From assembly GCA_964437825.1 (NCBI GenBank), contig CAYTIH010000024.1, positions 1-37,071 on the forward strand: a stretch of 37,071 nucleotides of DNA, given 5' to 3'. Each line of letters starts with the position of its first letter. Position 1 is the stretch's first letter. The notes under the pieces were generated by a model. The model was not told where the DNA came from and ran no database searches. It was given only the letters and a program-made list of their open reading frames with translations. The position numbers were made by a program, and so were the translations under genes. Of this stretch, positions 33,001-37,071 are shown in pieces. Origin of the DNA: JBJFCE01 sp964437825 (GTDB taxonomy: Bacteria > Bacillota > Clostridia > Lachnospirales > Lachnospiraceae).

Positions 33001-33230
33001 ATTGGGAATTGTCGAAAAAACTGGATGCAGGCTCTACCAATACCTGTATTGATCAGATTTTTCTGTCCTGTGAGGATTTGATTGACGCCAAGTTTATCGC
33101 CGGCGCGGGCGGCGGCGGCTTTATTCAGGTTATTTTAAAGAAGCATGTGACGAAAAATCAGCTGCAGGACAGGCTTCGTGAGGTATTCCAGGACAGCGGC
33201 GTGGCCGTGTGGGAATGTGAATTTGTATGA
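30099..33230 (+). CDS. fkp: Bifunctional L-fucokinase / GDP-L-fucose pyrophosphorylase
   Basis: A 1043-residue protein; Bacteroides Fkp is about 950. The N-terminal fucose-1-phosphate guanylyltransferase part has GSGGATLN (83-90), HSGGDSKRVPQYS (114-126) and NGRTSTLFDEF, then a beta-helix-like segment (NSVIESAASLRENVYIENSY). The C-terminal GHMP kinase has PVRVNWGGGWTDTPP (WGGGWTD at 700-706), PKGSGLGTSS (814-823) and AGAGGGGF (1001-1008). It makes fucose-1-P then GDP-fucose from free fucose. Residues ~374-407 are an extra Glu-rich stretch with an internal near-duplication (AGQEEKQAG / SGPEEKPAE). The RBS is weak (GGGACGGA before ATG 30099). It follows fucU, which supports the assignment. Confidence 0.9.
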   Translation: MKSKYSKLKNLFLRQSYLDSWEDYSRSIQNKNFIHWDYIILTASNEDQAQVYRQQIAFRKERRLLPEQTIYAVLPDPDGKRVGSGGATLNVLRYIAGQEETEDCFKNKRILVIHSGGDSKRVPQYSVCGKLFSPVPRELPNGRTSTLFDEFMIAMAGVAGRIPEGMLVLSGDVLLLFNPLQIDAQFQGAAAISIKEDVETGKEHGVFLNNGHDMVGRFLHKQSKEQLYRLGAVNDRGCVDLDTGAVLLDRELLKALFSLISTDGRVDARKFDAFVNEKARISFYGDFLYPLAQQATLEEYYLEAAEGTLNQELHDCRTQIWEAIHKFSMKLICLSPAEFIHFGTTTELLQLVTSGVEDYEFLDWKKQVGSSIISMDAGQEEKQAGSFVFTTDSGPEEKPAEVNFAAHNSVIESAASLRENVYIENSYIGADVILGEGCIISGLKLTGCVVPPDVVLHGIELKNGKYVVRVYAIEDNPKGKLEENAPFLHTSLQNLVQALQADPEELWPQAQTTGYYQWFAKLYPVCDSMEEAVAAALTLCRLAAGEAVSEEKRRAWKCAQRMSLCESFNSADTSKLLPWQIRLENRILVQNFIGQVRKRTYYMDALSVFGDSGVSKEQFEMLMAYADTAPFSDKIRIYYHLSRYMKQHTGLYDYSALESLCFDTIKDEIFAQGRKSIPDRDHYRIKKDEVRIELPVRVNWGGGWTDTPPQCNEQGGVVLNAAISLNGIYPVQVTIRRLPEMHIEFESTDIGVSGCVETVAEIQDCHNPYDFFALHKAALIACGIIPIEGEASLKEILEKLGGGIYLSTQVVGVPKGSGLGTSSILSGACVKGIFEFLDEELSDDAIYEIVSCMEQVMSTGGGWQDQVGGLTGGIKYITTRPGLGQNIKVEYVRMPDEAKAELQKRFALIYTGQRRLARNLLRDVIGNYIGGRPNSVEALYEMKRVAALMRFELEQGNIDEFAKLLNRHWELSKKLDAGSTNTCIDQIFLSCEDLIDAKFIAGAGGGGFIQVILKKHVTKNQLQDRLREVFQDSGVAVWECEFV

Positions 33231-33283
33231 TTTTTGATCCGATGAAGGCACGCTGTCCGCATCTGAAAGGCATGGTGTAAAAT

Positions 33284-34789
33284 ATGATTCAATTTCACAG
33301 AAACAGACAGACTGTGCAGGAATTGTCCTTATGGCTGCCGGCTTTTGCGATCGGCCTGATTTATTTTTTTCTGCTTGGCGAGAGGGGATACGTGATCTAT
33401 CCGGATTCCTATTCCTATATTAATGCCGCATATGAGAGGGAACCGTTTTATCCGTTGGTGATCATGGCCTGCAAAGGGCTGTTCGGAGAACGCTTTTTTT
33501 TGTATGCAGTGGCTTTCTTACAGGGAATTACCGCCTTTGCGGTCAGCCTGTTTGCAACCGGAAAGTTACGGGAATATCTTCACCTTTGCCGATGGGAAGC
33601 GATGATGACGTATATACTGCTGCTGCTTCCTTACGGGCTTGATACCATGTGGGCCGAGCCGAGAGTGAATTATACGCATATCATTGTCTCGGACTGCTTT
33701 TCCTATGCTTTTTTTTATTTGTTTGTAGTGGCCATGCTTTGTTATCTGCAAAAGCAAAAAACAGGCGCTTATGTGTGGATGCTGGTGATCGCTTCGGTTA
33801 TGACGCTGAATAGAAATCAGATGGAGATTCTCTATGTCAGTATTGCCATAGTATCCGTGATTCAGAATTGTATCAGGCCGAAAAAAAGAAAATGGAAAAG
33901 ATGTGCGTTGGAAATTGCCGGCATTTTCGCGGCGGTTGTCCTGACAATGATGCTGACGCTGGGATATTTCTATGCCAAATGGGGGCAGTTTGCAAAATCC
34001 TCCGAGAATAATTTTACCATGATAACCAATCTGATCTACACGGCGGATGCTCAGGATGCGGAGTTGTTTGAGGATGAAAAGGTCGGAGAAGTATTTGCAG
34101 GTCTGTATGCGCAGGCAGACGAGAACGGGTGGACTTACAGATATGCCAAGGAGGGCTTCCTAAATAACGGCGAATATATGATTTATTGTCATGACCATAT
34201 CAAAAGCCTGATTATCAGACCGTTTTTTGAGGATTATGTGTCATCGCTTGGGATGGAACCCAAAAGCTTTGAAAGCGATCAGGTCAAAAAAGCAGTGACC
34301 GCTGAAATCAAAAGTGTCCTGTGGAAAGCGCACTTTCTGGACTGGCTGTATGACGCGTTTTGTGTCGTGCCAAAGGGCTTTGTCTATAGCGTCATGCCGG
34401 TAATTTTTCCCGGAACCTATATGCTGGCCTTTGCAGGGGCGGTGGTTGTCTGGGCGGTTTTTATTGCGGGGCTTTGCTGTCTGCTTTTTTGCAGGAGAAT
34501 GCGCGAGCGGGAAGAAAATTTTTTGGTATTTGCGCTGAGTATTGCCTGCTTTATGGTTATGAATATTGTGGCGCTCTGCCTGGTGATCTTTGTGGAATAC
34601 AGATATTTGAATTATACACAGGGACTGTTTTGGCTCGTGTTCTATCTGCTGTTTCGAAATCTATATCAGGCATGGAGGGCGGACAGGAAAAAGGAGCTGC
34701 AGGCGGATGAGATCAGTGGAGAAAGCAGTGATACGCCGGAGCGGATGAGATCAGTGGAGAAGGGTGAATGGATGGGAGAATCCTTATGA
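33284..34789 (+). CDS. Polytopic membrane glycosyltransferase-like protein (GT-C type)
   Basis: A 501-residue membrane protein with about ten helices. In the first outer loop, YVIYPDSYSYINAAYEREPFYP has the Asp and REPFYP pattern of GT39/GT-C-like proteins. A ~110-residue loop lies between the middle helices (KWGQFAKSSENNFTMITN...). The cytoplasmic C-terminal tail carries a 38-base-period DNA duplication (34703-34761) that re-reads the same DNA in another frame. It follows fkp by 53 bases and overlaps the next GT4 by 4 bases (ATGA, 34786-34789). It probably acts outside the membrane on the same glycan; the donor is unknown. Confidence 0.6.
   Translation: MIQFHRNRQTVQELSLWLPAFAIGLIYFFLLGERGYVIYPDSYSYINAAYEREPFYPLVIMACKGLFGERFFLYAVAFLQGITAFAVSLFATGKLREYLHLCRWEAMMTYILLLLPYGLDTMWAEPRVNYTHIIVSDCFSYAFFYLFVVAMLCYLQKQKTGAYVWMLVIASVMTLNRNQMEILYVSIAIVSVIQNCIRPKKRKWKRCALEIAGIFAAVVLTMMLTLGYFYAKWGQFAKSSENNFTMITNLIYTADAQDAELFEDEKVGEVFAGLYAQADENGWTYRYAKEGFLNNGEYMIYCHDHIKSLIIRPFFEDYVSSLGMEPKSFESDQVKKAVTAEIKSVLWKAHFLDWLYDAFCVVPKGFVYSVMPVIFPGTYMLAFAGAVVVWAVFIAGLCCLLFCRRMREREENFLVFALSIACFMVMNIVALCLVIFVEYRYLNYTQGLFWLVFYLLFRNLYQAWRADRKKELQADEISGESSDTPERMRSVEKGEWMGESL
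34703..34761. repeat. 21-base direct repeat, 38-base period, in a coding tail
   Basis: Identical 21-base copies at 34703-34723 and 34741-34761. Because 38 is not a multiple of 3, the first is read as ADEISGE and the second as RMRSVEK. The C-terminus of the membrane protein was therefore probably altered by a duplication. Confidence 0.7.
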
Positions 34790-35931
34790 GTGAACCGGTC
34801 AGAGTATTGCAGGTGCTTGGACGATTGGATCTGGGCGGTGCGGAAACTATGATTATGAATTTATACAGGCGGATGGACAGGACGAGGATACAGTTTGATT
34901 TCATCATTCATACACAGGATGAGTGCGTTTATAGCCGGGAGGTCAGGGAGCTTGGCGGGAAGATTTACAGTGTGCCGAGGTTTACCGGAAGCAATCTGCA
35001 TGCTTATCAGAGAGCATGGAGAGGATTCTTCCGGGAGCATCCGGATTATTTGATCATTCACGGACATATGAGAAGTACGGCGGCAATTTATTTGAGAATT
35101 GCGAAGCAGTACGGACTTGTCACAATCGCACATAGCCATAATATGTCCTCGGGAGAAGGGGGTAAGGCAGTGGTAAAGAATTTGCTGCAGCTGCCGATCC
35201 GCCATATTGCGGATGAATTGTTCGCGTGCTCTGAGGCATCCGGCGAATGGCTTTATGGGAAACGGGCGGCCGGGCGGAACAATTTTCATATATTGAAGAA
35301 TGCGATTGATACGGAAAATTTTAGGTTCAGTTTAAAGATACGCCGGGAGATTCGTGAGAATATCGGCGCGGGGGAGCATTGCCTGGTGCTGGGGCATATC
35401 GGCAGGTTTGAGGAACAGAAAAATCATCGTTTCCTGATAGAAATTGCGGCCGGGGTAATCCGAAATCGTAAGGAAGCGCAGCTGGATACACAGCTTTGGC
35501 TGATCGGGGAAGGCGTACTGGAACAGGAAATCCGGACGCTGGTAAAGGAACGGGGCATAGAAGCCGAGGTAAAATTCCTCGGCGTTCGAAAGGATGTCAA
35601 TGAGCTTATGCAGGGGATGGATATTCTGGTATTTCCGTCGCTGTTTGAAGGGTTTCCGGTCACTTTGGTAGAAGCGCAGGCATCCGGGCTTTTGACCGTG
35701 GCTTCGGATACCGTGACAAGAGAGGTGACGCTCACGGAGCTGATCCGATATCAATCCCTAAGCGGTCAGGCAGAGGAATGGGCGGAGGCGGTCCGCCAGG
35801 CCGCATCGGAATATCCCGAAAGCGTAAGGAATGAGAGGTCCCAGCAGTATCAGGAGGCCGTAAGGGCTGCCGGATATGATATTGCCCGGACGGCAGAATG
35901 GCTGGAAAAATTTTATCTGGATTATCAATAG
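34786..35931 (+). CDS. GT4 family glycosyltransferase (EpsF-like)
   Basis: A 381-residue GT-B enzyme. The N-terminus VRVLQVLGRLDLGGAETMIMNLYR is typical of the EpsF/CapM-like GT4 group, the middle has HSHNMSSGEGG, and the donor site is FPSLFEGFPVTLVEAQASGL (E-x7-E). ATG 34786 follows GGGAG by 8 bases and overlaps the upstream stop as ATGA; the open ATG at 34768 lacks a proper site. It is the last gene of the 10.5-kb + strand operon and converges on the GT2 at 35947 with a 15-base gap containing no clear terminator. The transferred sugar, possibly fucose given the operon, is unknown. Confidence 0.86.
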   Translation: MSEPVRVLQVLGRLDLGGAETMIMNLYRRMDRTRIQFDFIIHTQDECVYSREVRELGGKIYSVPRFTGSNLHAYQRAWRGFFREHPDYLIIHGHMRSTAAIYLRIAKQYGLVTIAHSHNMSSGEGGKAVVKNLLQLPIRHIADELFACSEASGEWLYGKRAAGRNNFHILKNAIDTENFRFSLKIRREIRENIGAGEHCLVLGHIGRFEEQKNHRFLIEIAAGVIRNRKEAQLDTQLWLIGEGVLEQEIRTLVKERGIEAEVKFLGVRKDVNELMQGMDILVFPSLFEGFPVTLVEAQASGLLTVASDTVTREVTLTELIRYQSLSGQAEEWAEAVRQAASEYPESVRNERSQQYQEAVRAAGYDIARTAEWLEKFYLDYQ

Positions 35932-35946
35932 AGCCGGAGGCTTATG

Positions 35947-36894
35947 CTAGTGATCGGACGGGCGGCGTCTTTGATATTCCCGTTCCGTTTCGATTAGAGT
36001 CATTTCAAAGTCGCGCCGGTTCTTTTCGTTCATATTGCTTAAAATGAGACCGGAGAAAAATGCCATGATTGCAGCAAGGGCCGTGAAACAGCAAACGAAC
36101 AGTGTCGGGAATTTCAGCACCTGACCGGTATGAATGAATGCATTCAATACCGGAATGAAAAAGCCGACGGCAATTGCCATGAGAACAAAGGCAATGGCGC
36201 CAAAGAAAGCCAGCGGTTTATAGTTTTTGAATAAGCGTATAATCATGCGGATAACCTTAAAGCCGTCCGAGTAGGTGTTCAGCTTGGAGGAGCTTCCTTC
36301 GGGACGGTCCCTGTAATCCACAATGACGTTTTCAAGCTGCATATTGTTATGAACGGCATGAATCGTCATTTCCGTTTCAATCTCAAAACCTCTGGAGAGT
36401 ACGGGGAAGGTTTTCACAAAGTTATAGCTGAAAGCACGATAGCCGGTCATAATATCCTTGATGTCGGCATGAAACAGCCGATTGATGCTTCCTCTGACAA
36501 GACTGTTGCCGAAATTGTGGAAGGGACGCTTGTTTTCCGTAAAGTAAGTGGAGGATAAACGGTCACCGATGACCATATCGGTTTTATTTTCCAGTACCTT
36601 GTCCGCCATTTCTCTGGCACAGTCCAGCGGGTAGGTATCATCGCCGTCGATCATCAGGTAACAGCATGCATCGATTTCACGAAACATCCTGCGAATGACA
36701 TTGCCCTTACCCTGCAGCATTTCTTTTCTGACTACTGCGCCTGCATTTTCTGCGATCGCGGCAGTGTCGTCTGTGGAGTTGTTGTCGTAAACATAGATGA
36801 CAGCCTCCGGGAGCGCCTTTTTTGCATCCGTAATTACCTTTTCAATTGTTTGTGCTTCGTTGTAGCAGGGAATTAATACAGCAATCTTATCCAT
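35947..36894 (-). CDS. Membrane-anchored GT2, DPM1-like
   Basis: A 315-residue protein. The GT2 core has VLIPCYNEAQTIEKVI, YDNNSTDDT (36-44), the DxD site IDGDDTYP (82-89) and DIMTGYRAFS (147-156), which replaces the usual D-x-x-x-G-F-R. Two C-terminal helices (~228-252 and ~262-287) and a basic tail follow. The DNNSTD variant is common in a Gram-positive subgroup often found near capsule genes. GAGG lies about 10 bases before ATG 36894. Upstream are a perfect TATAAT and a 12-bp palindrome in the leader, so it has its own controlled promoter. It likely makes a polyprenyl-phosphate sugar for one of the GT-C-like proteins. Confidence 0.87.
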   Translation of the reverse strand: MDKIAVLIPCYNEAQTIEKVITDAKKALPEAVIYVYDNNSTDDTAAIAENAGAVVRKEMLQGKGNVIRRMFREIDACCYLMIDGDDTYPLDCAREMADKVLENKTDMVIGDRLSSTYFTENKRPFHNFGNSLVRGSINRLFHADIKDIMTGYRAFSYNFVKTFPVLSRGFEIETEMTIHAVHNNMQLENVIVDYRDRPEGSSSKLNTYSDGFKVIRMIIRLFKNYKPLAFFGAIAFVLMAIAVGFFIPVLNAFIHTGQVLKFPTLFVCCFTALAAIMAFFSGLILSNMNEKNRRDFEMTLIETEREYQRRRPSDH

Positions 36895-36976
36895 CTACCG
36901 GTTACCTCATTCAGAAATATGCTCTTTATGATTATTGTTTCCCATTCTGGCTAAAATCATAGGATTCATAAAAGGA

Positions 36977-37022
36977 TATCATGATTGCAGTGCAATCATG
37001 ATACTCATATCAATATATTATA
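36977..37022 (-). promoter_or_regulatory. Promoter -10 box and palindrome upstream of the GT2 at 35947
   Basis: A consensus TATAAT lies on the - strand at 37022-37017, with no convincing -35. Just downstream is TATCATGATTGC (36977-36988)-AGT-GCAATCATGATA (36992-37003), a perfect 12-bp inverted repeat. The core shares 17 of 20 positions with 15311-15330 upstream of rfbG. It is placed where a repressor or RNA hairpin could act. The remaining bases to 37071 contain no gene that I can support. Confidence 0.5.
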
Positions 37023-37071
37023 CTATATTTTTTGAATTTCGCATACCCCAAATATGAGATCGCTCATTGCA

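Noticed and set aside
1..37071. CRISPR array, insertion sequence, integrase, tRNA or rRNA
   Set aside because: No regularly spaced repeats, transposase motifs, cloverleaf or rRNA-like stretches were found by eye on either strand.

Overview
The window is a chromosomal surface-polysaccharide (capsule or cell-wall glycan) locus, probably from a Clostridia/Lachnospiraceae-type Gram-positive gut bacterium. The evidence is strong AGGAGG-like ribosome binding sites on nearly every gene, sigma-A-like TTGACA/TATAAT promoters, and many large multi-TM glycosyltransferase-like proteins. It also has a two-gene split sigma factor of the SigO/RsoA type. The taxon is inferred, not proven. No tRNA, rRNA, insertion sequence, phage gene or CRISPR array was seen.

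Layout. (1) 1-4265 (+): the 3' end of a membrane-anchored GT2, a large membrane glycosyltransferase-like protein, a GT-A enzyme and a WbsX/GH99-like protein. (2) 4438-11263 (+): a more AT-rich cassette with a membrane protein, a Wzx-type flippase, two GT-A enzymes, a divergent WecB-like epimerase and an FkbM methyltransferase. A convergent XRE regulator (11268-11510) closes it. A 16-base element, GTGTTAAAGATCAGAA, occurs before the cassette and twice beside the regulator. (3) 11642-13203 (+): a DPM1/GtrB-like GT2 and a small VanZ-like membrane protein, ending in a long terminator hairpin. (4) 13308-15032 (-): a regulatory island with a two-part sigma factor (region-4 subunit plus region-2 subunit), a terminator, a 74-aa Cys-rich protein and a 207-aa protein of unknown function with a highly structured leader. 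(5) 15345-17912 (+): RfbG and RfbH, the dehydratase and 3-dehydrase of CDP-3,6-dideoxyhexose synthesis. (6) 17927-25137 (-): six genes with two GT4 enzymes, two large membrane proteins (one GtrII-like), a two-TM protein and a GT2. (7) 25460-35931 (+): sugar-nucleotide supply and assembly. This comprises a GHMP kinase/GalU-like fusion, UDP-glucose dehydrogenase, a WecG/TagA GT26, a FucU mutarotase, an Fkp-type fucokinase/GDP-fucose pyrophosphorylase, a membrane GT and a GT4. (8) 35947-36894 (-): a DPM1-like GT2.

How it fits together. FucU and Fkp would turn free L-fucose into GDP-fucose. The kinase/GalU fusion and Ugd would supply UDP-sugars, including a UDP-uronate. RfbG/RfbH would make the CDP-6-deoxy-glucoseen intermediate of 3,6-dideoxyhexoses, and the WecB-like enzyme a 2-epimerised amino sugar. 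The soluble GTs would assemble a lipid-linked oligosaccharide. The flippase would export it, and the DPM1-like GT2s with the multi-TM GT-C/GtrII-like proteins would decorate it outside the membrane. At least two local regulators, XRE and the split sigma factor, suggest that parts of the glycan or associated surface proteins are switched on conditionally.
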